Of a stretch of DNA of 64,000 nucleotides, positions 35,563 to 44,199 are shown piece by piece. The first letter of the stretch is position 1, and each line of letters opens with the position of its first letter. A program made the position numbers and the translations under genes. Where the stretch lies: assembly GCF_003853705.1 (NCBI RefSeq), contig NZ_QTQI01000013.1, positions 124,001-188,000 on the forward strand, written 5' to 3'. The notes under the pieces were generated by a model that did not search any database, was not told where the DNA came from, and saw only the letters and a list, made by a program, of their open reading frames with translations. The stretch comes from Burkholderia sp. Bp8992. Lineage in GTDB: Bacteria; Pseudomonadota; Gammaproteobacteria; Burkholderiales; Burkholderiaceae.

Positions 35563-35802
35563 TTATGCGTTCTGCCATTCGGCGGGCGTCAGCGTCTTCA
35601 TGCTGAGCGCGTGAATTTCCTGCTTCATGCGATCGCCGAGCGCCGCATAGACGAGCTGGTGCCGCTGGATCGGCCGCTTGCCTTCGAAGGCCGCCGACAC
35701 GATCGTCGCGAAGAAATGCTGGCCGTCGCCTTCGACTTCCAGATGCGTGCAGGCGAGACCGCCGGCGATGTATTGCTTGACCTGTTCGGGAGTCGGCAAC
35801 AT
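35563..35802 (-). CDS. BolA-family protein (IbaG-like)
   Basis: A 79-residue BolA-fold protein: EQVKQYIAGGLACTHLEVEGDGQHFFATIVSAAFEGKRPIQRHQLVYAALGDRM with the conserved central cysteine and histidine region that holds Fe-S clusters with monothiol glutaredoxins. E. coli ibaG is also next to murA. It precedes murA by 14 bp. Confidence 0.93.
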   Translation of the reverse strand: MLPTPEQVKQYIAGGLACTHLEVEGDGQHFFATIVSAAFEGKRPIQRHQLVYAALGDRMKQEIHALSMKTLTPAEWQNA

Positions 35803-35858
35803 GGTGTAAGGCTCCTGTCGGCGCGCACCGCCCCGGGGGCGGCCGCAGCCTGTCGATA

Positions 35859-36614
35859 TCAATGACGCAGTTTGTAGCCGGTCGCGAGCAGCCGCATCGC
35901 GATCAGCGCGAGCAGCACGAAGAAACCGGTGACGATCGCGAGGCTCGCGAGCGGGTTGATGTCGGACGCGCCGAAGAACCCGAAACGGAAGCCGTCGATC
36001 ATGTAGAAAAACGGATTGAGACGCGAAATCTCGCGCCACACGGGCGGCAGCGAGTGCGTCGAATAGAACACGCCGGACAGGAACGTCAGCGGCATGATCA
36101 GGAAGTTCTGGAACGCGGCGAGCTGGTCGAACTTCTCGGCCCAGATCCCGGCGATCAGGCCGAGCGTACCGAGGATCGCCGAGCCGAGCAGCGCGAACGC
36201 AATGATGAACAGCGGCGCCGCGAAATGCATCGGGATAAACCAGATCGTCACGACGAACACGCCGGTGCCGACCGCGAGCCCGCGCACGACCGATGCGAAC
36301 ACGTACGCGCCGAAGATGTCGCGGTACGACAGCGGCGGCAGCAGCATGAACACGAGGTTGCCGGTGATCTTCGACTGGATCAGCGACGACGAGCTGTTCG
36401 CGAACGCGTTCTGCAGCACGCTCATCATCACGAGGCCCGGCACGAGAAAGCTCACGTACTCGACGCCCGGATATACCTCGACGCGGCCCGACAGCGCATG
36501 GCCGAAGATCGTCAGGTAAAGCAGCGCCGTGACGATCGGTGCGAGCACCGTCTGGAACGACACCTTCCAGAAACGCAGCAGTTCCTTGTAGAACAGTGTT
36601 TGGAAACCGCTCAT
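35859..36614 (-). CDS. ABC-2 type exporter permease
   Basis: A 251-residue permease with six hydrophobic segments, of the ABC-2 type (FQTLFYKELLRFWKVSFQTVLAPIVTALLYLTIFG start, ending MRLLATGYKLRH). It resembles the YadH/NodJ class. It is paired with the ATPase at 36611 (4-base overlap). The substrate is unknown; position before a murA-like block suggests an envelope role, which is only a guess. Confidence 0.92.
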   Translation of the reverse strand: MSGFQTLFYKELLRFWKVSFQTVLAPIVTALLYLTIFGHALSGRVEVYPGVEYVSFLVPGLVMMSVLQNAFANSSSSLIQSKITGNLVFMLLPPLSYRDIFGAYVFASVVRGLAVGTGVFVVTIWFIPMHFAAPLFIIAFALLGSAILGTLGLIAGIWAEKFDQLAAFQNFLIMPLTFLSGVFYSTHSLPPVWREISRLNPFFYMIDGFRFGFFGASDINPLASLAIVTGFFVLLALIAMRLLATGYKLRH

Positions 36615-37537
36615 GCCAGCCCCTCGACGACTTCTGCCCCGTTCATCACCTGGACGAACACATCCTCGAGGTCGGCCTTGCGGACCTCGATCTCGTCGAA
36701 CGTGCAGCCCGCCGCGCGGCATTGCGCGAGGATGCGTTCGACATCGTCGTAGTTCGCGAGGCGCAGCAGGTGCTCGCCCGGCGCACGCGCGGCCGGGTCG
36801 GACTCCAGCCCGCGCAGCTCGGCCGGCAGCGCGCCCGTCGCGAAGCGCAGGTACAGCTGCAGCCCCGCGAAGCGGCGCAGCAGCGCGTCGGTGCGCTCGA
36901 GCGCGACCACTTCGCCGCGGCGCAGCATCGCGATGCGGTCGCACAGCGACTCGGCTTCCTCGAGGTAATGGGTGGTCAGCACGATCGTGTGACCCTCGCG
37001 GTTCAGGCGCGAGATGAATTTCCACAGCGTCTGGCGCAATTCGACGTCGACGCCGGCGGTCGGCTCGTCGAGCACGATCACGGGCGGCCGGTGCACCAGC
37101 GCCTGCGCGACAAGCACGCGGCGCTTCATCCCGCCCGACAGCGCGCGCATGTTCGCGTCGGCCTTCTCGGTGAGATCGAGATTGGCCATCACTTCGTCGA
37201 TCCAGTCGTCGTTGCGGCGCAGCCCGAAATAACCGGACTGGATCCGCAGCGTCTCGCGCACGGTGAAGAACGGGTCGAAGACGAGTTCCTGCGGCACGAC
37301 GCCGAGCGCCCGGCGCGCACCACGGAAGTCCTTGACGACGTCGTGGCCGCGCACCGAGATACTGCCTTCGTCGGCCCGGGCGAGCCCGGCGAGAATACTG
37401 ATGAGCGTGGTCTTGCCTGCGCCGTTGGGGCCGAGCAGACCGAAAAACTCGCCTTCCTCGACCGACAGGCTGACGCCCTTGAGCGCCTGAAGCGACTTGT
37501 AGCGCTTCTTGACGTGACGGATTTCTATGGCTGACAT
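36611..37537 (-). CDS. ABC transporter ATP-binding protein (YadG-like)
   Basis: A 308-residue ATPase with Walker A GPNGAGKTT near residue 35-43, signature LSGGMKRR, Walker B PPVIVLDEPTAGVD and a switch His in TTHYLEEAE. The extended C-terminus is of the DrrA/NodI type. ATG 37537 is used (an in-frame upstream extension to 37645 is not). It partners the ABC-2 permease. Confidence 0.94.
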   Translation of the reverse strand: MSAIEIRHVKKRYKSLQALKGVSLSVEEGEFFGLLGPNGAGKTTLISILAGLARADEGSISVRGHDVVKDFRGARRALGVVPQELVFDPFFTVRETLRIQSGYFGLRRNDDWIDEVMANLDLTEKADANMRALSGGMKRRVLVAQALVHRPPVIVLDEPTAGVDVELRQTLWKFISRLNREGHTIVLTTHYLEEAESLCDRIAMLRRGEVVALERTDALLRRFAGLQLYLRFATGALPAELRGLESDPAARAPGEHLLRLANYDDVERILAQCRAAGCTFDEIEVRKADLEDVFVQVMNGAEVVEGLA

Positions 37538-37729
37538 GACTGTGCGCGACGCCAGGGCCGCGACGCCTATTCTGTGCTTGCTGCGAATGAAAATGGGGGC
37601 CGGACGCCGATTGGCTGCCCCGCAAAACGCTTGATTATAGGGCAAACCGGCAGGTGGAGCCGGCGCCGGAGACGCGCGGCCTGAAGCTTGCGCGCGCCGG
37701 CTGGCGCGGCAGGCTCCGGTCGGAGAGCG

Positions 37730-38005
37730 TCAATGTCGCCCGGTGCCGTCGATGAGCGCGTCGACGCCGTAGGCGCGCGCGAGGCTGGCGAGCTTCGGAG
37801 GGAGATTGAGGATGTCGAGGGTCGCGCCGCGCGACTTGGCGGCACGTTGCCATGCGAGCAGCACGGCGAGCGCGGACGAGTCGAACTGCGTCAGCGCCGC
37901 GCAATCGACGGCGGTCGCGCCGGCGCCGATGCGCGCAAGACCGTCCGCGAGCGCGGACTTCGCGCTCGCGACGGTCAGCGAGGAACCGGCTTCGAAGCCG
38001 CTCAC
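37730..38005 (-). CDS. mlaB: STAS-domain protein MlaB
   Basis: A 91-residue STAS protein from GTG 38005. The STAS loop includes DCAALTQFDSSALAVLLAWQRAA, as in MlaB, the small cytoplasmic subunit of the MlaFEDB phospholipid transporter. It overlaps the mlaC stop by 4 bases. It is the last gene of the mla operon. Confidence 0.9.
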   Translation of the reverse strand: MSGFEAGSSLTVASAKSALADGLARIGAGATAVDCAALTQFDSSALAVLLAWQRAAKSRGATLDILNLPPKLASLARAYGVDALIDGTGRH

Positions 38006-38634
38006 GACGCTTGCTTGCCGGCGGCAAGCTGCTGGTTGCGCTGCGTCAGGAACTGGATCAGGCCGTCGACGCCGCTTTGCTGGATCTTCTCGTTGAACTG
38101 CTGCTGGTACGTCTGGATCAGCCACGCGCCGAGCACGTTCAGGTCATACACTTTCCAGCCGTTCGCCGTCTTGTACAGGCGGTAATCGATCTGGACCGGC
38201 TGGCCGTTGTTCATCGCGACCGTCTTGACCACGACATCGGTATCGGCCGGATCGGCGCGGAACGGCGGGTACTGGATCTGCTGGTCCGGCTTCAGCTGCG
38301 CCAGCGCGCCCGAGTACGTGCGGATCAGCAGCAGCTTGAACTGCTCCTGAACCTGCTGCTGCTGCTCGGCCGTTGCCGTGCGCCAGTTGCGGCCCATCGC
38401 GAGCTGCGTGGTGCGGCGGAAATCGGTGTACGGCAGGATGTCCTTGTTGACGATCGTGATGATGCGGTTGGTATCACCTTGCTTGATCGTCTGCTGCTTG
38501 ACTTCGTCGAGCACCTGCTGCGTCGCAGTCTTGATCAGCGCCTGCGGGTTCGATTGGTCGACTTGCGCGTGAGCTGCGCTGCCGAACGAGAACAGCGCCG
38601 CGAAAACAGGGATCAGGAACAGTTTTTTCATCAT
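38002..38634 (-). CDS. mlaC: periplasmic phospholipid-binding protein MlaC
   Basis: A 210-residue periplasmic shuttle with a signal peptide (FLIPVFAALFSFGSAAHA, cleaved before QVDQ). It moves phospholipid between the MlaA-OmpC complex and MlaFEDB. The family features LGRNWRTATAEQQQQVQEQFKLLL (here MGRNW) and VNGWKVYDL-like (TANGWKVYDLNV) are seen. ATG 38634 or 38631; AGG precedes it by 5-8 bases. Confidence 0.93.
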   Translation of the reverse strand: MMKKLFLIPVFAALFSFGSAAHAQVDQSNPQALIKTATQQVLDEVKQQTIKQGDTNRIITIVNKDILPYTDFRRTTQLAMGRNWRTATAEQQQQVQEQFKLLLIRTYSGALAQLKPDQQIQYPPFRADPADTDVVVKTVAMNNGQPVQIDYRLYKTANGWKVYDLNVLGAWLIQTYQQQFNEKIQQSGVDGLIQFLTQRNQQLAAGKQAS

Positions 38635-38742
38635 AGTGACCTGCATGAATGAGTCGATGCAAAGGTTGGAGCAGGTAGCTTACGCGCAAGTTCGCATACG
38701 CTACCGACTGAATCGTTTCCGGCTGTAACGAATGTAAATCCG

Positions 38743-39708
38743 TCAGTGCAGCCGGATGCTCGGGAAGCGGAACCCGCCCGGCGACGGCGGCGCCACCTGC
38801 ATGGCCGGCACGTTCGTTTCGCTGGCCGGATTCGGCGATTCGGCCGTGCCCGACGCCGGTGCAGCAACCGCCGCGCCCGATGCGCCTGCCGGCGCCGTCG
38901 CCCCGCCCACCGCTGCCGCACCCGCCGTACCGGCCGCGCCGGCTGCCGCCGGTGCCGCGCCGTCTTCCGGCAGGTCGTACTTCGGCAGCGCGTCGTTGCT
39001 CGACGTCGCGGCCGCTTCGCCGCGCGCGTTGCTGATCAGCATCTGGCGGCGCTGCAGGTACGCATTGCGCACGAACGAGTATTTGTCGAGCGCCGCGGCA
39101 TCCAGCACGTCGCCGGCGCCGAGCAGGTTCGAACGCGTGTTGACGAGGTTGACGCCGAACAGGCCCCAGCTCAGGCCATCCGGCTTCACGTAGGTCAGCG
39201 GGTTGCCGACGTAGTCGACACCGAGGCCGGCCGTGTCGCGCAGCGTGCTCGGCCCGAGCAGCGGCAGCACGAGGTACGGACCCGACGGCATGCCGTAGCG
39301 GCCCATCGTGATCCCGAAGTCGGCCGTGTGCTTCGGCAGCTTCGCGATCGTCGCGACGTCGAACAGGCCGCCGACGCCGAACACCGTATTGATCACGACG
39401 CGCATGATGTCGCCGACACCGTCCGCGATCCGCAGCTGCACGATGTTGTTCGCCGCGATGTAGACATCGCCGATGTTCGAGAAGAAGTTCGTCACGCTGT
39501 CGCGCACCGGCTGCGGCACCACGTACTGGTAGCCCTTCGCGACCGGCTTCAGCGCGTACGTGTCGACCGTGTCGTTGAACTTGTACATCGTCCGGTTGAA
39601 GCCTTCGAGCGGATCGCCCTTGGTCGGCGTCTGCACGGTCGCGCAGCCGCTCAACGCGGCGACTGCCGCCAGCGCCAGCGCGGCGTGCCTGATGCGGATC
39701 GTGTGCAT
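38743..39708 (-). CDS. mlaA: outer-membrane lipoprotein MlaA (VacJ)
   Basis: A 321-residue lipoprotein. The signal ends at a lipobox with Cys22 (LSGCA) and there is no Asp at +2. The VacJ core (DPLEGFNRTMYKFND, then DFGITMGRYGMPSGPYLVLPLLGPS) removes mislocalised outer-leaflet phospholipid. After the core comes a long alanine/proline-rich tail (about residues 230-305) absent in E. coli MlaA. ATG 39708 is chosen: GAGGG is 8 bases away, while the ATG at 39714 has only 2. Confidence 0.92.
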   Translation of the reverse strand: MHTIRIRHAALALAAVAALSGCATVQTPTKGDPLEGFNRTMYKFNDTVDTYALKPVAKGYQYVVPQPVRDSVTNFFSNIGDVYIAANNIVQLRIADGVGDIMRVVINTVFGVGGLFDVATIAKLPKHTADFGITMGRYGMPSGPYLVLPLLGPSTLRDTAGLGVDYVGNPLTYVKPDGLSWGLFGVNLVNTRSNLLGAGDVLDAAALDKYSFVRNAYLQRRQMLISNARGEAAATSSNDALPKYDLPEDGAAPAAAGAAGTAGAAAVGGATAPAGASGAAVAAPASGTAESPNPASETNVPAMQVAPPSPGGFRFPSIRLH

Positions 39709-39739
39709 GGTCATTACCCTCTTGTTTTCTCTCGTGTGG

Positions 39740-40300
39740 TTATTGGGCTGCCGAGCCGGACACCGCGGACGCCGGCACCGCCACCGGTGCGGGCGCGGCG
39801 GGTGCCGCCGATGCGCCTGCTGCCGGCTTCGCGCCGCCCGCATCGGCGGCCTTGCTGTACAGGAACTGGCCGATCAGGTTCTCGAGCACGATCGCCGACT
39901 GCGTCATCGTGATCGTATCGCCGGCCTTCAGCATTTCGGTGTCGCCGCCCGGATCGAGGCCGATATATTGCTCGCCGAGCAGGCCCGACGTCAGGATCTT
40001 CGCCGACGAATCCTTCGGGAACTGGTACTGGCCGTCGACGTCGATCGTGACCAGCGCCTGGTACGTGTTCGTGTCGAACCCGATCGACTTCACGCGGCCG
40101 ACCACGACGCCCGCGCTCTTCACGGCCGCGCGCGGCTTCAACCCGCCGATATTGTCGAATTTCATCCTCACTGCATAGGTCGGCTGAAACGACAGCGAAC
40201 TCATGTTGCCGACCTTGAGCGCCAGGAACAGCACCGCAAGGAAGCCCACCACCACGAACAGGCCGACCCAGAAGTCGAGAGCAGTCTTTTTCATCGTCAT
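39740..40300 (-). CDS. mlaD: MCE-domain lipid-transfer protein MlaD
   Basis: A 186-residue protein: one N-terminal membrane helix (WVGLFVVVGFLAVLFLAL), one MCE domain (YAVRMKFDNIGGLKPRAAVKSAGVVVGRV...), then an alanine/proline-rich tail. It forms the hexameric ring of the MlaFEDB complex. The start is ATG 40300 or 40294. Confidence 0.94.
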   Translation of the reverse strand: MTMKKTALDFWVGLFVVVGFLAVLFLALKVGNMSSLSFQPTYAVRMKFDNIGGLKPRAAVKSAGVVVGRVKSIGFDTNTYQALVTIDVDGQYQFPKDSSAKILTSGLLGEQYIGLDPGGDTEMLKAGDTITMTQSAIVLENLIGQFLYSKAADAGGAKPAAGASAAPAAPAPVAVPASAVSGSAAQ

Positions 40301-40324
40301 CCCAAAATTTGGCTTGGCTGAGGC

Positions 40325-41092
40325 TTAGCTGAACATCAGCGCGGTCAGCAGGAAATCGAGGCCGAGTACGGCGAGCGACGCGAACACGACCGTCTTGGTG
40401 GTCGCGCGCGACACGCCTTCGGGCGTGGGCTTCGCTTCATACCCTTGAAACAGCGCAATGAAAGTCACGGCGAACCCGAACACGATGCTCTTGATCACGC
40501 CGTTGCCGACGTCGGCCCAGACCTGGACCCCGCCCTGCATCTGCGACCAGAACGCGCCCGGATCGACGCCGATCAGCACGACGCCGACGAAGTAGCCGCC
40601 GAGCACGCCGACCGCGTTGAAGATCGCGGCGAGCAGCGGCATCGCGATGATGCCGGCCCAAAGGCGCGGCGCGATCACCGTCTTGATCGGGTCGACCGCC
40701 ATCATTTCGAGCGCGGTGAGCTGTTCGCCGGCTTTCATCAGGCCGATCTCGGCCGTGAGCGACGTGCCCGCGCGCCCCGCGAACAGCAGCGCGGTGACGA
40801 CCGGCCCCAGCTCGCGCACGAGCGACAGCGCGACCAGCAGGCCGAGCGCCTGCTCGGAACCGTAGCGGTTCAGCGTGTAATACCCCTGCAGGCCGAGCAC
40901 GAAGCCGACGAACAGCCCCGACACGGCAATGATCACGAACGAATAGTTGCCGAGGAAGTGGATCTGCTTCGTGACCAGCCGCGGCCGGCGCAGCAGCGGG
41001 AAGAATTCCAGCACGAGGCGCACGAACAGCCGCGTGCCGTAGCCCGCGCGCTCGAGGCCGCCGATGACGTAACGTCCGATCGCGCTGATCAT
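40325..41092 (-). CDS. mlaE: lipid ABC transporter permease MlaE
   Basis: A 255-residue permease of the MlaE/YrbE family with five to six hydrophobic segments and the VRELGPVVTALLFAGRAGTSLTAEIG motif. It transports phospholipid with MlaF. ATG 41092; it overlaps the mlaF stop by 4 bases. A longer upstream in-frame extension is not coding. Confidence 0.94.
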   Translation of the reverse strand: MISAIGRYVIGGLERAGYGTRLFVRLVLEFFPLLRRPRLVTKQIHFLGNYSFVIIAVSGLFVGFVLGLQGYYTLNRYGSEQALGLLVALSLVRELGPVVTALLFAGRAGTSLTAEIGLMKAGEQLTALEMMAVDPIKTVIAPRLWAGIIAMPLLAAIFNAVGVLGGYFVGVVLIGVDPGAFWSQMQGGVQVWADVGNGVIKSIVFGFAVTFIALFQGYEAKPTPEGVSRATTKTVVFASLAVLGLDFLLTALMFS

Positions 41093-41910
41093 GCGCGCCC
41101 TCCGCCGAGGCCGAAATCCGCTGCGAGCGGCGGGCTCGTGTAATGAAATTTGAACGGGCCGTCCGGCGCGCCGTCGATGAACTGCCGCACGCTCGGATCC
41201 GTCGACGCGCGCAGCTCGTCGGGCGTGCCCTGGGCAAGCACGCCGCCGTTGGCCAGGAAATACACGTAGTCGGCGATCGCGAACGATTCCGGCACGTCGT
41301 GCGTGACGAGGATCGACGTCGCGCCGAGCGCCTGGTTCAGCGTGCGGATCAGGTTCGCGGTGATGCCGAGCGAGATCGGGTCGAGGCCCGCGAACGGCTC
41401 GTCGTACATGATGAGCTGCGGATCGAGTGCGATCGCGCGAGCCAGCGCGATGCGGCGCGCCATCCCGCCCGACACCTCGGACGGCATCAGGTCGCGCGCG
41501 CCGCGCAGGCCGACCGCGTTGAGCTTCATCAGCACGAGGTCGCGGATCAGGTCTTCGGGCAGGTCGGTATGCTCGCGCAGCGCGAACGCGACGTTCTCGA
41601 ACACCGACATGTCGGTAAACAACGCGCCGAACTGGAACAGCATGCCCATCTTGCGGCGCAGCGCATACAGGCCGTCGCGCGTTTGCGCGCCGACATCGGC
41701 GCCGTCGAACAGCACCTGGCCGCGGCGCGCACGCACGAGGCCGCCGACCAGGCGCAGCACGGTGGTCTTGCCGCAACCCGAGCCGCCCATGACCGCGACG
41801 ACCTGCCCGCGCCCGAAGCGCAGGTTCAGGTTGGACAGGACGAGGCGGTCGCCGTAGCCGAAGTCGACGTCGCGAAGTTCCAGCAGGGTCTCGGTAGGAG
41901 TGGGGCTCAC
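41089..41910 (-). CDS. mlaF: lipid ABC transporter ATPase MlaF
   Basis: A 273-residue ATPase: Walker A GGSGCGKTT, signature VSGGMARRIALARA, Walker B LIMYDEPFAGLD and the switch histidine in VTHDVPE. It powers MlaFEDB. First gene of the mlaFEDACB block; 84 bp separate it from thiE. Confidence 0.95.
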   Translation of the reverse strand: MSPTPTETLLELRDVDFGYGDRLVLSNLNLRFGRGQVVAVMGGSGCGKTTVLRLVGGLVRARRGQVLFDGADVGAQTRDGLYALRRKMGMLFQFGALFTDMSVFENVAFALREHTDLPEDLIRDLVLMKLNAVGLRGARDLMPSEVSGGMARRIALARAIALDPQLIMYDEPFAGLDPISLGITANLIRTLNQALGATSILVTHDVPESFAIADYVYFLANGGVLAQGTPDELRASTDPSVRQFIDGAPDGPFKFHYTSPPLAADFGLGGGRA

Positions 41911-41994
41911 GGAGCTGACAGTCCTTTTACGCAGAACGCCGAATTATAGGGCCTGCATTGGAATGATGTCGTGACGCCGTTCCGGGCCCTGCGG

Positions 41995-43119
41995 TCAATG
42001 ATTGTCAAATTGTCCGGGAAAGCACTGCTGCAGCGCAATAAGCGCCGTCCGATAATCGGCTGAGCCCGTCACCGCACTGACCACCGCGACGCTGCCGACG
42101 CCCGTCGCCAGCACGGCCGGCAGCGTGTCGAGCCCCACCCCGCCGATCGCGACGAGCGGCGCCCGCGCGCTGGCGAAGCGCGCGTAGCGGGCGATCCGCG
42201 CGAGGCCCTGCGGCGGCGCGGCGACGGCCTTGGTGGCGGTCGCGTAGACGGGACCGAGCGCGAGATAGCTCGGACGCTCGTGCAGCGCCCGCAACATCTC
42301 GTAATAACCATGGCTCGAAAGTCCGAGCCGCAGGCCCGCGCGCGCGATCGCGGCCAGATCGGCCGTTTCGAGGTCTTCCTGCCCAAGATGAACGCCGTAC
42401 GCGCCTTCTTCTGCAGCGATCTGCCAGTGATCGTTGATGAACACACGCGCATCGGGATAGCGGCGCCCCGCCGCGACCGCGCGCACGATTTCGCGCCGCA
42501 GCGCGTCTGGCGTCGCGCCTTTCACGCGCAGCTGCACGGTCCGCGCACCGCCGTCCAGCACGCGCTCGACCCATTCGGCACTCGGCACGACCGGATAGAG
42601 GCCGAACTGCGCGGGGCACGGCGCGAATGCCGGCTCCGGCGCAGGCGGCAGCCCGGCGACCCGCGGGAACCGCGCGGCATCGACCGGCCACGCATCGGCG
42701 GCGCGCGTCTCGTCGCCGTCGCGCCACGCCAGCGCGAGCACCAGCGCGTCGACCGGCGCGAAGCCGCAATCGAGGAATGCGGCGAGGGCCGCGATCCAGT
42801 CGTCCGCGAGCGGATGCGCGGCTTCGAGCGCGTAGCGCGCGCCTGCCGCATGCAGCACCGCGCCGTGCTCGTCGAATTCGATCGCAACCGCGTCCGGCGA
42901 GGCCGGCCGCGACGCGGCCGACGCGCGCGCCCGCGCGGTGCGGTCGCCGGCCGACACGATCAAGACGTCGCCGTCCGACGGCACCTCGGGTGCCGCCACG
43001 CAGAGCCGCCACGGCGCCGCGCCGTCCGGCCAGTCGCCGAGGCGGGCGCGGATCCGTTCGGCCGCTTCGGCCAGTTCGTCGGCCGGCGGCCAGAATGCAT
43101 CGGCGAAGCGCGCGCTCAT
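41995..43119 (-). CDS. thiE: thiamine-phosphate synthase with extra N-terminal domain
   Basis: A 374-residue protein. The C-terminal ~200 residues are ThiE: QLRVKGATPDALRREIV, DARVFINDHWQIAAEEGAYGVHLGQED, YLALGPVYATATK and VAIGGVG, which joins HMP-PP and thiazole phosphate. Residues 1 to about 170 are not part of ThiE. They contain WIAALAAFLDCGFAPVDALVLALAW, slightly like the end of ThiD (HMP kinase), but its nucleotide-binding motifs are missing. It may be a degenerate ThiD piece or a clade-specific domain. It follows thiG by ATGA overlap. Confidence 0.9.
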   Translation of the reverse strand: MSARFADAFWPPADELAEAAERIRARLGDWPDGAAPWRLCVAAPEVPSDGDVLIVSAGDRTARARASAASRPASPDAVAIEFDEHGAVLHAAGARYALEAAHPLADDWIAALAAFLDCGFAPVDALVLALAWRDGDETRAADAWPVDAARFPRVAGLPPAPEPAFAPCPAQFGLYPVVPSAEWVERVLDGGARTVQLRVKGATPDALRREIVRAVAAGRRYPDARVFINDHWQIAAEEGAYGVHLGQEDLETADLAAIARAGLRLGLSSHGYYEMLRALHERPSYLALGPVYATATKAVAAPPQGLARIARYARFASARAPLVAIGGVGLDTLPAVLATGVGSVAVVSAVTGSADYRTALIALQQCFPGQFDNH

Positions 43120-43931
43120 GCGCCGCCCCCGTCCTGGTGCCAGAACGGCATCCCGACCACCGGCGTGCTCGCGTGCGCAGTTTCGCGCGCGTCCATCGGC
43201 CCGGCCAGATAGGCGGCGCGCCCCGCTTCGACGCCCTGCGCGAACGCGCGCGCCATGATTTCCGGGTGCGTGGCCTGCGACACGGCCGTGTTCAGCAGCA
43301 CGCCGTCGAAGCCCCACTCCATCACCTGGCACGCGTGCGACGGCACGCCGAGCCCCGCGTCGACGATCAGCGGTACGTCGGGCAAGCGCTCGCGCAGCAC
43401 GCGCAGGCCGTACGGGTTCACGACGCCCTTGCCCGTGCCGATCGGCGCGCCCCACGGCATCAGCGCCTCGCAGCCGACGTCGAGCAGGCGCCGGCCGATC
43501 ACGAGATCCTCGGTGCAGTACGGCAGCACCTTGAAGCCGTCCTTGACCAGTTGCGCGGCGGCCTCGATCAGCCCGACCGGGTCGGGCTGCAGCGTGTAGT
43601 CGTCGCCGATCAGCTCGAGCTTGATCCAGTCGGTATCGAATACCTCGCGCGCCATATGCGCGGTCGTCAAGGCCTCGGCGACGGTCTGGCAGCCGGCCGT
43701 GTTCGGCAGCAGCGGCACCGCGTGGCGCTTGAGCAGATCGAAGAAGCCGGCTTCGGCCGTGCCGCCCGTCATCTGGCGGCGCAGCGCGACCGTCACCATC
43801 CCGGGGCGCGACGCGGTGATCGAATCGGACAGCGACTGCAGCGACGGATAGCGCGACGTGCCGAGCAGCACGCGGCTTGCAAAGGTTACGCCGTACAGCG
43901 TCAGCGCATCGGCGGAGGTGAGGGACGTCAT
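43116..43931 (-). CDS. thiG: thiazole synthase ThiG
   Basis: A 271-residue TIM-barrel enzyme that condenses dehydroglycine, DXP and ThiS-thiocarboxylate. The Schiff-base lysine lies in DWIKLELIGD. Phosphate-binding glycines are in MPWGAPIGTGKGV, and DAGLGVPSHACQVMEWGFDGVLLNTAVSQA is typical. It lies between thiS and thiE. Confidence 0.95.
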   Translation of the reverse strand: MTSLTSADALTLYGVTFASRVLLGTSRYPSLQSLSDSITASRPGMVTVALRRQMTGGTAEAGFFDLLKRHAVPLLPNTAGCQTVAEALTTAHMAREVFDTDWIKLELIGDDYTLQPDPVGLIEAAAQLVKDGFKVLPYCTEDLVIGRRLLDVGCEALMPWGAPIGTGKGVVNPYGLRVLRERLPDVPLIVDAGLGVPSHACQVMEWGFDGVLLNTAVSQATHPEIMARAFAQGVEAGRAAYLAGPMDARETAHASTPVVGMPFWHQDGGGA

Positions 43932-43969
43932 GTCGTTTTCCTGGAAGAGCGGGGGCGAACCGGCGGCGC

Positions 43970-44167
43970 TCAGCCGCCCGCGACGGGGTGCACGACGTCG
44001 AGCTTGTCGCCCGTCGCGAGTGCGCGCGCCGCATGCTGCGTGCGCGCGACGAAATTGCCGTTCAGCGCGACCGCGTACGGCGGACGCGCGCCGTACGCGG
44101 CGAGCGCGTCGGCCACCGTCGCGCCGTCGGGCAGCGTCAGGGTCTGTTGGTTGATCTGGATATCCAT
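43970..44167 (-). CDS. thiS: sulfur carrier protein ThiS
   Basis: A 65-residue ubiquitin-like carrier: MDIQINQQTLTLPDGATVADAL, then PPYAVALNGNFV, ending in the required GG (HPVAGG). The terminal glycine is adenylated and thiocarboxylated before delivering sulfur to ThiG. It precedes thiG by 38 bp. Confidence 0.95.
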   Translation of the reverse strand: MDIQINQQTLTLPDGATVADALAAYGARPPYAVALNGNFVARTQHAARALATGDKLDVVHPVAGG

Positions 44168-44199
44168 GAGGCTCGGTCGGATTCGGTCGGCGGCACGCG

